Below, piece by piece: positions 1 to 6,679 of a DNA stretch of 64,000 nucleotides (its first letter is position 1; every line of letters begins with the position of its first letter). The notes below the pieces were generated by a model that searched no databases, was not told where the DNA came from, and worked only from the letters and a program-made list of their open reading frames with translations. The stretch is taken from NCBI GenBank assembly GCA_024642285.1, contig JAHEBJ010000005.1, forward strand, positions 1 through 64,000, in the 5' to 3' direction. The stretch is from Sphingobacteriales bacterium (GTDB lineage: Bacteria > Bacteroidota > Bacteroidia > Chitinophagales > Chitinophagaceae). The position numbers were made by a program, and so were the translations under genes.

Positions 1-377
1 GAGTGCACGCCATCATCATTCCCGATAAAGGTGTTGGCGCATTAAATGAAGATGCAGTGCTTACATCTGCCGGTGCTTTGGAACAGATTGCCGTTTGCCG
101 GGTAAACAGTTTGATGAAAACCGTTGATGATCTTCACCTGAACGGCATTAAAGTTTTTGCCAGCGAAATGAAGGCCGCTAAGAAAACCTATGAACTAAAC
201 CTTGCCGAACCCTGCGCTATTGTTATGGGAGGGGAGGAGAAAGGTATTTATCCGGCTTTATTGAAAACCTGCGATGAGCAGTTTCAAATACCAATGACCG
301 GCGATTTTGATTCGTTGAACGTATCGGTGGCCACTGGTATTATTTTGTATGAGGTTTTGAAGCAGCGGCATTCCTAA
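1..377 (+). CDS. rlmB: TrmH/SpoU-family rRNA 2'-O-methyltransferase, C-terminal part (RlmB type)
   Basis: This is the C-terminal half of a SPOUT-class methyltransferase that transfers a methyl group from SAM to the ribose of an RNA nucleotide; in the RlmB branch the target is a 23S rRNA guanosine. The reading frame is open at the left edge, so the true start lies outside the window and the first full codon is at base 3. Visible SpoU motifs are IVMGGEEKGI (motif 2) and LNVSVATGIILYEVLKQR (motif 3), which form the knotted SAM site. The segment VGALNEDAVLTSAGALE matches the RlmB order of motifs rather than TrmL. The N-terminal substrate-binding domain is not visible, so the exact target base is inferred. 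Confidence 0.85.
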   Translation, partial: VHAIIIPDKGVGALNEDAVLTSAGALEQIAVCRVNSLMKTVDDLHLNGIKVFASEMKAAKKTYELNLAEPCAIVMGGEEKGIYPALLKTCDEQFQIPMTGDFDSLNVSVATGIILYEVLKQRHS

Positions 378-434
378 ATAGATATGCCCGGATGTTTTTT
401 GAATAACGGCTATAGATTGAATTTAAAGTAACAT

Positions 435-980
435 TTATAACCCAATATGTACTGATGATGCCGCAATAGCTATTATTATTGCGCCAACTCCAACAACACC
501 TCCTGCAATCCCAAGTGCAGCACCAAGCGCATGGCTCCTTTTTGTTTTTTCTTTGTCCTTTTCAATAACCTCCATTTTTTGCACCTGTTCCAGTTGAAAT
601 GAGTAAGGTCCCACTTTACTTTGACCATTACTATAGCTGTAAACATGTACTTCATTTAATACGCCGGATTCGTCTTCATCACTAAGTCTCTTATCCTGGT
701 ATTTTTTATTGCCATTTTCTCCTTTTACCATATGCAAATTGTGTTCATATCGGGGCATACTATCCAGGGTACAGTGCAGTGTTTTCTGGTCAGTGCTGAA
801 TGAGATATTATTCATTGTAAAAGCATTTGCTCCATCCCGCAAAACGAAGTATTTACCAGCTATTTACAGTTCTTCAATTTTTTGAGCAGTTGGCGGGTTT
901 GTACCCAAGGCCACACGGTAATAATTACTGCAGGATGTCAATAAACTTGCTGCAATGAAAAGCATAATTAAATTTTTCAT
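435..980 (-). pseudogene. Lipoprotein gene interrupted by one in-frame TAA
   Basis: An ATG at 980 opens a frame with a clear lipoprotein signal (MKNLIMLFIAASLLTSC, lipobox cysteine at residue 17). After residue 38 the frame meets TAA at 864-866. It then continues without another stop or frameshift to 435, giving about 181 codons in all. A separate open frame starts inside it with an ATG at 842. The part after the stop ends in a glycine- and alanine-rich hydrophobic stretch of about 30 residues, probably a membrane segment. I do not recognise a function. Signal peptide and body are in the same frame, so a nonsense mutation or a base-call error is the simplest reading. If the stop is real, only a 38-residue lipopeptide or an unexported fragment would be made. 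Confidence 0.7.
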
Positions 981-1138
981 GTTTTTTGTTTTGTGGTATT
1001 GGTCGGATATGAGCACCTGCAATACTGGTGATTAGATAAAAACTACAGTTTTTTGAATCGTTTATGTTTTGTAATTGAATTTAAAAATGAGCCTACTCTC
1101 TCCCAGGTTTTCGGCAACACCTGTTAATATTATCTGAT

Positions 1139-1654
1139 TTATTTACTAATCGGAATTTGTAAGGTTAAACCTACAATATCATTACTCACATTCGAAGGCA
1201 CTCCAAACCCCGTTTTTTGGCTGCTCAGCATTGCTTTTGCTTTATTTTTACGCCCTAATGCCACTGCCATAAAAGGTATACTTGCAATGCCCGCAGCAGC
1301 ACCGGTAATCAGCAAGACTGCCCCTGCATCTCCCTTTGTTTCGTTATAGAAATAACCCTGGCCATTGCCGAACGATAATATGGCTCCAATTCCTGAAAGT
1401 AAAACGCCGCTACCCAATAATATTAAACCTGTATTACGGCTTCTCTTGCTTTTACGCATATAAAAATCATAGTCCTTAGCCGGATCATTTGCAGTAGCAG
1501 CTGCAAGGTTTTTTGAAAACGAATAGTCCGTTTCCACAGCTACAGATTTTGATATTACAGAGCCGGGAGCATCTGTAATGTTGTTTTCCTGTTGTGCCTT
1601 TGTTTCAAAGGTTATACAAGTAATAAGCAGCATTAATAATGTTAACTTTTTCAT
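1139..1654 (-). CDS. Small exported protein with two membrane segments (paralogue of its upstream neighbour)
   Basis: A 171-residue protein of unknown function. It starts with a signal peptide (MKKLTLLMLLITCITFETKAQ). A charged stretch (YMRKSKRSRNT) is followed by two glycine-rich hydrophobic segments near residues 75-95 and 108-130. A basic patch (GRKNKAKA) and a conserved-looking tail (TGFGVP...GLTLQIPISK) end the protein. The next gene upstream has the same architecture: KSRNQKT before the first segment, SIP after the second, a basic patch, and TGYGLP...GVSLSIPLGK at the end. The two are therefore paralogues in tandem on the same strand, 63 bases apart and probably cotranscribed. From memory, similar proteins are common in Bacteroidota, without a known role. 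Confidence 0.75.
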   Translation of the reverse strand: MKKLTLLMLLITCITFETKAQQENNITDAPGSVISKSVAVETDYSFSKNLAAATANDPAKDYDFYMRKSKRSRNTGLILLGSGVLLSGIGAILSFGNGQGYFYNETKGDAGAVLLITGAAAGIASIPFMAVALGRKNKAKAMLSSQKTGFGVPSNVSNDIVGLTLQIPISK

Positions 1655-1717
1655 GTTGTAGGTTTATTTATATGTTGAAATAATTATTTACTGTATGTTT
1701 TCAGGTATCAGTTGTGT

Positions 1718-2272
1718 TTATTTTCCTAATGGAATACTAAGCGAAACACCGGTTATACTCTTTGCTTTACCATTGGGCAGGCCATAGCCAGTTGATTGCT
1801 TGCTTACCGAAAGATTTGCTTTTCTTTTGTTACGGGATGAAGCTAAAAACAACGGAATGCTGCCCAACGCTGTAACACCACCTGCCACTATTAATATTGC
1901 GCCAGTATTGGTATTTCTACCCTGGCCCTGAAGTGTGGCAACATCAACAATATCATGGGTTGTGTTTGCAACGGAAACAATTAAACCGGTGATAAGTACA
2001 GCGCCACCACCGCCAACCAGCAACCAGGCTGTTGTCTTTTGATTACGGCTCTTTTGCAGAAAATCAGTCTTATCGTTTCCGGGTTCCGGGCTGTTGATTT
2101 TCAGGAATTCATTTTTAAAATTTAAAACAGGTCGAATGCCTATTTCTAAATTGGCAGCACTAGCCTGATTTATGCCGGTTTTACTACTTACAACATCATC
2201 ATTATTGGTCTGTGCGTTAGCGGAAAGGCTAAAAACAATAAAGGCAGCAATAGTCATTAGATTCTTTTTCAT
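1718..2272 (-). CDS. Small exported protein with two membrane segments
   Basis: A 184-residue protein of unknown function. I place the start at the ATG at 2272, because it gives a proper signal peptide (MKKNLMTIAAFIVFSLSANAQ); the open frame runs 12 codons further up to an ATG at 2308 with no signal-like sequence. After a polar region come DFLQKSRNQKT, a glycine-rich membrane segment (about residues 82-105), a second one ending in GSIPLFL (about 125-150), a basic patch (SSRNKRKA) and the tail GVSLSIPLGK. It shares this plan with the gene just downstream. It is divergent from the HTH regulator at 2512, and two palindromes in the shared intergenic region may control both. Confidence 0.75.
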   Translation of the reverse strand: MKKNLMTIAAFIVFSLSANAQTNNDDVVSSKTGINQASAANLEIGIRPVLNFKNEFLKINSPEPGNDKTDFLQKSRNQKTTAWLLVGGGGAVLITGLIVSVANTTHDIVDVATLQGQGRNTNTGAILIVAGGVTALGSIPLFLASSRNKRKANLSVSKQSTGYGLPNGKAKSITGVSLSIPLGK

Positions 2273-2418
2273 GATTGTTATATTGTTTGATGAAATATTG
2301 TTTAACAATTCAAAACTACTCAGGCCGCAGGCCTATTCATAATTGATGATTGCGGCCCCCAATGCTTAATCCGTAAATACTGCGAAATGTTACCTGTTTA
2401 CCTGAGCCTGAGTCTTTT

Positions 2419-2501
2419 TTTTGCAAAAAATGCAAAATGAATATTGTAGATTAGTAGGGAATAAGGTTTTTACTTATTGGTATTTGCATTTTTTGCCAAA
2501 A
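2419..2501. promoter_or_regulatory. Pair of operator-like palindromes in a divergent intergenic region
   Basis: Bases 2419-2437 form a palindrome with 7-base half sites TTTTGCA and TGCAAAA around five A's. A second, slightly imperfect copy in inverted orientation lies at 2483-2501 (TTTGCA, then TGCCAAAA). Taken together, 2418-2436 and 2483-2501 match as an inverted pair at 18 of 19 positions, with 46 bases between them. The second copy ends 10 bases before the HTH regulator ATG. This is a typical layout for an autoregulated repressor acting on a divergent promoter; which protein binds is inference. Confidence 0.5.
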
Positions 2502-2511
2502 TTTTATTTGT

Positions 2512-3504
2512 ATGGAATCAAATAATTCTCAACTGCTTTTTTTTCAGCACATCAAATCCATATTGGCTGAGCATATTTCGTTTGTTGATGAAATAGCCGA
2601 CCTGCTGAGCATCAGTAACGATAGTGCTTACCGTCGTATCCGTGGTGAAAAACCTATCAGCCTCGATGAAATGCAAAAGCTGGCCGTGCATTTTAAAATA
2701 TCTATCGATCAGTTCCTCAACCTGCATTCCGACTCTTATATTTTTTCCGGTGAGCTTGCCGGCCCCGGCGAATATGTTTTCGAAAAATGGATGGAGAATG
2801 TTTTGAAACAACTGACATTTATCAACAGTTTTACCCATAAACACCTTTACTACCTTGCCAAGGACATACCAATAATGGGTCAGTTTATGATTCCCGAACT
2901 GCTGGCTTTTAAATCATTTTTATGGCGCAGATCCATTTTACAATATGACAATTTGAAAGGGACGAAGTTTTCACTGAAGGATGCTGATCCTGCCCATTTG
3001 GAGATGGGAATTAAGATTGTTCAGGTTTATAATCAGATACCCACCACCGAAATTTGGAATCTTGAAAGCATCAACAGTACCATCAGACAGATTGAATTTT
3101 ACCGGGATGCAAATATGTTTGCCCAGGATGAAGATATAAAATTGATTTACCGTGGTTTATTGACGTTAATCAATCACCTTGAGCAGCAGGCTGAGAACGG
3201 AGTAAAATTCAATATTGGCGGATCCCCGGCTACTGCACCTGCAGCCTATAATCTTTTCTGGAACGATCTGGTTACAGCCGATAACACTATACTGCTGGAA
3301 CTTGACCTTAAAAAGATGACTTTTTTAAATCATAGTGTCATCAACTTTGTTTCCACCAGCGATATCAAGTTCAACACATTTATGTACGAGACTATGCACA
3401 ACATCATTAAACGCTCTACACAGCTAAGTAATGTTGGTGAGAAAGAACGATATAAGTTTTTTAACCGCCTCCGTGATAAAATGAAACTGGCTGCCCGTCT
3501 TTAG
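2512..3504 (+). CDS. Putative XRE-like HTH transcriptional regulator
   Basis: A 330-residue protein with an N-terminal helix-turn-helix at about residues 18-70 (EIADLLSISNDSAYRRIRGE, then ISLDEMQKLAVHFKISIDQF). The pattern is that of the Cro/C1-type fold. The remaining 260 residues are predicted mostly helical and show no enzyme motif; they may be a ligand-sensing or dimerisation domain. The protein has no signal peptide or membrane segment, so it should act in the cytoplasm. It is divergent from the paralogous membrane-protein genes, and two palindromes sit immediately upstream, so it may regulate itself and them. The next gene, encoding HMG-CoA lyase, starts 13 bases after its stop but carries its own promoter-like element. 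The HTH call is fairly safe; the target is unknown. Confidence 0.7.
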   Translation: MESNNSQLLFFQHIKSILAEHISFVDEIADLLSISNDSAYRRIRGEKPISLDEMQKLAVHFKISIDQFLNLHSDSYIFSGELAGPGEYVFEKWMENVLKQLTFINSFTHKHLYYLAKDIPIMGQFMIPELLAFKSFLWRRSILQYDNLKGTKFSLKDADPAHLEMGIKIVQVYNQIPTTEIWNLESINSTIRQIEFYRDANMFAQDEDIKLIYRGLLTLINHLEQQAENGVKFNIGGSPATAPAAYNLFWNDLVTADNTILLELDLKKMTFLNHSVINFVSTSDIKFNTFMYETMHNIIKRSTQLSNVGEKERYKFFNRLRDKMKLAARL

Positions 3505-3505
3505 T

Positions 3506-3513
3506 TATTTTTG
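3506..3513 (+). promoter_or_regulatory. Promoter -7 element TATTTTTG upstream of HMG-CoA lyase gene
   Basis: TATTTTTG matches the Bacteroidota -7 consensus TAnnTTTG. It begins right after the stop codon of the regulator gene and ends only 4 bases before the ATG at 3518. A transcript starting the usual few bases downstream would be almost or fully leaderless. No clear -33 TTTG is visible at the expected distance. Confidence 0.45.
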
Positions 3514-3517
3514 CAGC

Positions 3518-4378
3518 ATGATTAAACAACCAGTGAAATTAATCGAATGCCCCCGTGACGCTATGCAGGGATGGCCACATTTTATTCTCACTGAAAAAAA
3601 GATAGAATACATTAATGCTTTGCTGAAAGTTGGATTTGATACCATTGACTTCGGCAGCTTTGTTTCGCCAAAAGCCATTCCGCAGATGGCAGATACCCGT
3701 GATGTAATTGAGAATTTGGATTTGGGCGAAACTACTTCTAAACTTTTAGCAATAATTGCAAATGAAAGAGGAGCAACAGATGCCATTGTTTTTGATGAGA
3801 TAAGTTATTTGGGTTTTCCTTTTTCAGTTTCCGAAACATTTCAAAACCGAAATACCAATTCAACAACTATTGAATCATTGGGCAGGGTAGAGGAGATACA
3901 AAATCTTTGTGTTAAGAATAAAAAGGAACTGGTGGTGTATATCTCTATGGGTTTTGGAAATCCCTATGGTGATGTATATAATGAAGAGATAGTTTTTGAT
4001 TGGGTGAATAAACTGGTGGCTATGGATATTAAAATAATTTCGCTGGCAGATACGGTGGGTGTGGCATCTAAGGAACAGGTATATAATGTAACAAAGTATT
4101 TGGTTGATTCGCTGCCTGACGTTGAAATTGGCGTTCATCTTCATTCAACCCCAACCAACTGGAAAGAAAAAATTGATGCCGCGGTAAAAGCCGGTTGCAA
4201 GCGTTTTGACGGCGCATTAAAAGGAATTGGCGGATGCCCGATGGCTGATGATGAGTTGGTTGGTAATATGGATACAGAGTTAATGATCACCTATTTTGAA
4301 GAGTTAGAATTGCTGGATAATTTAAATAAAGAAGCCCTTCAATTGAGTAGTAAGCTGGCATCAGAAATATTCGTTTAA
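3518..4378 (+). CDS. mvaB: Hydroxymethylglutaryl-CoA lyase family protein
   Basis: A TIM-barrel enzyme of the HMGL family, 286 residues, close to the usual length for bacterial HMG-CoA lyase. That enzyme splits HMG-CoA into acetoacetate and acetyl-CoA in leucine degradation. Seen in the sequence: the first strand motif ECPRDAMQ (family: xxPRDGLQ) with the catalytic Arg-Asp pair; the metal-binding HLH in GVHLHSTP; the catalytic-loop cysteine in GIGGCPMA; and the metal-ligand asparagine in LVGNMDTE. Departures are DGLQ to DAMQ and HDT to HST, so substrate use may differ slightly from the textbook enzyme. No other leucine-degradation genes are nearby. It is followed 17 bases later by the GSCFA gene on the same strand. 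Confidence 0.8.
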   Translation: MIKQPVKLIECPRDAMQGWPHFILTEKKIEYINALLKVGFDTIDFGSFVSPKAIPQMADTRDVIENLDLGETTSKLLAIIANERGATDAIVFDEISYLGFPFSVSETFQNRNTNSTTIESLGRVEEIQNLCVKNKKELVVYISMGFGNPYGDVYNEEIVFDWVNKLVAMDIKIISLADTVGVASKEQVYNVTKYLVDSLPDVEIGVHLHSTPTNWKEKIDAAVKAGCKRFDGALKGIGGCPMADDELVGNMDTELMITYFEELELLDNLNKEALQLSSKLASEIFV

Positions 4379-4395
4379 TCGGAATAATCAGTGTT

Positions 4396-5373
4396 ATGGA
4401 TTTTCGTTTGGAATTTTCTCCTAAACCTTTTGAGGTTAAAATAAATTACCAACATAATTTGTTGTTGATCGGCAGTTGCTTTACCGAACAGATTGGCACC
4501 AAACTGGCCAATTGTAAATTCTCAGTATTGGATAATCCAAATGGAATATTATTTAATCCGGTGAGTATTTGCAAGGCGATTGAATCTTATATTGATAATA
4601 GGCAGTACAGTAATGCTGACCTGTTCTATCAAAATGAAAGCTGGAACAGCTGGCAGCATCACAGCCGGTTTTCAAATCCTGATAAAGAAAAATGTTTAAC
4701 TGTAATAAATGAATCGCAAACGGACGCTTATGAGTTCTTAAAGAATGCCGATTGGTTATTGATCACATTGGGTTCGGCATTTGTATATGAGTTAGATAAT
4801 AAAGTTGTAGCTAATTGCCATAAGGTACCAACAGACAAATTTGAAAAGCGACTGCTATCAAATGAAGAAGTAATTGAAGGGTTACAAAGCACAATTGAAA
4901 AAGCTGTTGCTTTCAATCCCGGACTCAATATTATTTTTACCATCAGCCCGGTTCGCCATCTGCGTGACGGCTTTATCGAGAACAACCGCAGCAAAGCAAC
5001 TTTAATACATGCTGTTCATCAATTGGTTGAAAAAAATTCGGCCTGTTTTTATTTTCCTGCCTACGAATTGGTCATTGACGATTTGAGGGACTACCGTTTT
5101 TACGCAGAAGATATGGTGCATCCTAATTATGCAGCAACTAACTATGTGTGGGAAAAATTTATCACCGCCTGTATTGATGAACCTTCGCAACAACTAATGA
5201 AAGAAATTGCAGTGATCGTTGCTGCAAAAAATCATAAGCCATTTAATCCAACATCTGAACAACACAAAAAATTCCTGCAAACAAATATGGAGAAAGTAAA
5301 TAGGCTGCAAAAAGATTTTCCTTATATCAATTTTAAAGGAGAAGCAGATTACTTTGGTTTTAAAAATAAATGA
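4396..5373 (+). CDS. GSCFA domain-containing protein
   Basis: A 325-residue protein with the family-naming motif in LLIGSCFTEQIG at about residues 24-36. The GSCFA family is related to SGNH/GDSL-type esterases, in which a serine near the N-terminus acts as nucleophile; the GSCF serine is a candidate here. Later blocks include LLITLGSAFVYE, FTISPVRHLRDGF and a C-terminal MVHPNYAATNYVWEKF, in which the histidine fits an SGNH block V. No signal peptide is visible, so it is probably cytoplasmic. It lies downstream of the HMG-CoA lyase gene and is likely cotranscribed. The substrate is unknown. A run of seven-base repeats follows its stop codon. Confidence 0.8.
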   Translation: MDFRLEFSPKPFEVKINYQHNLLLIGSCFTEQIGTKLANCKFSVLDNPNGILFNPVSICKAIESYIDNRQYSNADLFYQNESWNSWQHHSRFSNPDKEKCLTVINESQTDAYEFLKNADWLLITLGSAFVYELDNKVVANCHKVPTDKFEKRLLSNEEVIEGLQSTIEKAVAFNPGLNIIFTISPVRHLRDGFIENNRSKATLIHAVHQLVEKNSACFYFPAYELVIDDLRDYRFYAEDMVHPNYAATNYVWEKFITACIDEPSQQLMKEIAVIVAAKNHKPFNPTSEQHKKFLQTNMEKVNRLQKDFPYINFKGEADYFGFKNK

Positions 5374-5374
5374 T

Positions 5375-5416
5375 CTAAATACTAAATACTAAATACTAAA
5401 TACTCAATACTCAATG
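5375..5416. repeat. Seven-base tandem repeat, six copies
   Basis: Four perfect copies of CTAAATA are followed by CTCAATA and CTCAATG, directly between two convergent genes. The last copy overlaps the end of miaE and provides its stop codon (TCA on the plus strand at 5411-5413). Copy number could vary by replication slippage. No spacer or palindrome structure suggests a CRISPR. Confidence 0.85.
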
Positions 5417-6022
5417 TATCCTGTCTCCCCGTAACTCCATCTCTTTCATCAATTCCTTTTCATATTTCAGCCACTCAGCCCAGCGTTTACGAACAACTTT
5501 CTTCTCCAAATAATGTTCAGCCAGGGTAATGAATAACGTGTAGTGCCCTGCTTCACTTTCCATAAACTTGCGGTAAAAGTTACGCATGTACTTATCATCC
5601 AATCCTTCGCTCAGCCTTTTAAAACGTTCGCAACTGCGGGCTTCAATCAATGCCATAATCAGCATCTGATCTAAAAAACGTTCCATCGGGCTGCCGTCTT
5701 TTTTTTGAAATTGCAATAGATTATTTACGTAAACATCCTTGCGCTGCTTACCCAGTTTAAGATTTCGCTTTTTTAATTCAGCAATTACCATTCGGAAATG
5801 CCCCCATTCTTCGGTAACAATGGGGCTCAGTTCGTCAACCAGTAATTCCTTCTCAGGATTTTTTGTGATCAGCGAAATACAGGTTGTTGCAGCTTTTTGT
5901 TCACAATAAGCATGATCGGTTAATATTTCTTCAAGTTCAAGTTCGGCCAGGTTAACCCAGCGTGGGTCAGTAGGCAATTGTAACCCTAAAATATTTTTTA
6001 TATCGGCGGATAAATTTTCCAT
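5411..6022 (-). CDS. miaE: tRNA-(ms2io6A37) hydroxylase-type diiron protein
   Basis: MiaE hydroxylates the isopentenyl side chain of ms2i6A37 in tRNA. It is a ferritin-like four-helix diiron enzyme. The ligand pattern is visible: a glutamate in DHAYCEQKAA, EEWGH (ExxH), EARSCERF, and ESEAGHY (ExxH). With the ATG at 6022 the protein has 203 residues, typical of the family. A GTG two codons earlier is possible but would start inside the promoter element at 6028-6035. The gene is convergent with the GSCFA gene and follows a lipoprotein gene ended by a hairpin terminator, so it is probably transcribed alone. Confidence 0.85.
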   Translation of the reverse strand: MENLSADIKNILGLQLPTDPRWVNLAELELEEILTDHAYCEQKAATTCISLITKNPEKELLVDELSPIVTEEWGHFRMVIAELKKRNLKLGKQRKDVYVNNLLQFQKKDGSPMERFLDQMLIMALIEARSCERFKRLSEGLDDKYMRNFYRKFMESEAGHYTLFITLAEHYLEKKVVRKRWAEWLKYEKELMKEMELRGDRIH

Positions 6023-6027
6023 AGGCA

Positions 6028-6035
6028 CAAAAATA
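6028..6035 (-). promoter_or_regulatory. Promoter -7 element TATTTTTG of miaE
   Basis: On the minus strand TATTTTTG (plus-strand CAAAAATA) lies 5 bases before the ATG at 6022. A TTTG (plus-strand CAAA at 6057-6060) sits 21 bases further upstream, near the expected -33 position. The spacing implies a very short or absent leader. The element overlaps the terminator of the upstream gene. Confidence 0.45.
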
Positions 6036-6067
6036 AAACAGCCTGGCGGTAAAAGCCAAACTGTTTT
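6035..6067 (-). terminator. Intrinsic terminator after the 6089-6484 lipoprotein gene
   Basis: On the minus strand AAAACAG, then GGC, pair with GCC and CTGTTTT around a short loop, and a T-rich run follows. It lies just after the stop at 6089 and before miaE, and would separate the two transcripts. Confidence 0.6.
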
Positions 6068-6088
6068 TTATTGTAAAAAATTTTTTTG

Positions 6089-6484
6089 TTATTGCTTGGT
6101 GACAGTAAAGACAGCACTGCCGGTATTATTGGGAACTATACCTATTGTGCCCGAAATTATATTTGAAGACGTTGAGAATTTACCAGAAAAAGAATAGTTT
6201 ATTCCAATACCCACAGTATAGATGAAAGCGCCCTGAACACTATCGCCAACAAGTTGATAACTGCCATTGGCCAGATCGGGAGTTACTGCACTGTTCGCCT
6301 CAATTTTTAACGCTCCGCCTCCCTGGAAATCCATCGAAAAATAATTAGCCGTTCCGCCACCTGCATTAGTATATGTTCCGGTCCACTTGCCTTGCAATGT
6401 GTACATTTCGGGATCGCTCTTTTTACAGGAAGAAATAAAAAAGACTGTTGTGAAAATCGTCAGTATAAGAATTAAGTTTTTCAT
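6089..6484 (-). CDS. Small lipoprotein of unknown function
   Basis: A 131-residue protein with a lipoprotein signal (lipobox FISSC, cysteine at residue 20), so it is predicted to be anchored in the outer membrane facing the periplasm. The mature part is rich in glycine, serine and threonine, with alternating hydrophobic residues (WTGTYTN, SGKFSTSSNIISGTIG), suggesting a small beta-barrel or lipocalin-like fold. Start motifs of the form LQGKWTGTY are common in such Bacteroidota lipoproteins. No neighbour gives a hint of function: miaE downstream is separated by a terminator. Confidence 0.7.
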   Translation of the reverse strand: MKNLILILTIFTTVFFISSCKKSDPEMYTLQGKWTGTYTNAGGGTANYFSMDFQGGGALKIEANSAVTPDLANGSYQLVGDSVQGAFIYTVGIGINYSFSGKFSTSSNIISGTIGIVPNNTGSAVFTVTKQ

Positions 6485-6679
6485 TTTATGGAGTTTATTT
6501 TATTTTTATGATTTGTCATAAGTAAAACAAATATGATGCCATCCAGCCTAATAAAAAATTTAATATTGTAAAACAAATCAGAAAACTATTCCGGTTTAGT
6601 TGTTCAAAGCATCATTATACAGGGCATTTTATTCAATCTTACCAGTTTTTTGTACTTTACATCAAATATCACGCTTTAT

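Noticed and set aside
5375-5416. Possible CRISPR-like array
   Set aside because: The units are seven bases, directly adjacent without spacers, and have no palindromic repeat; it is a simple tandem repeat.
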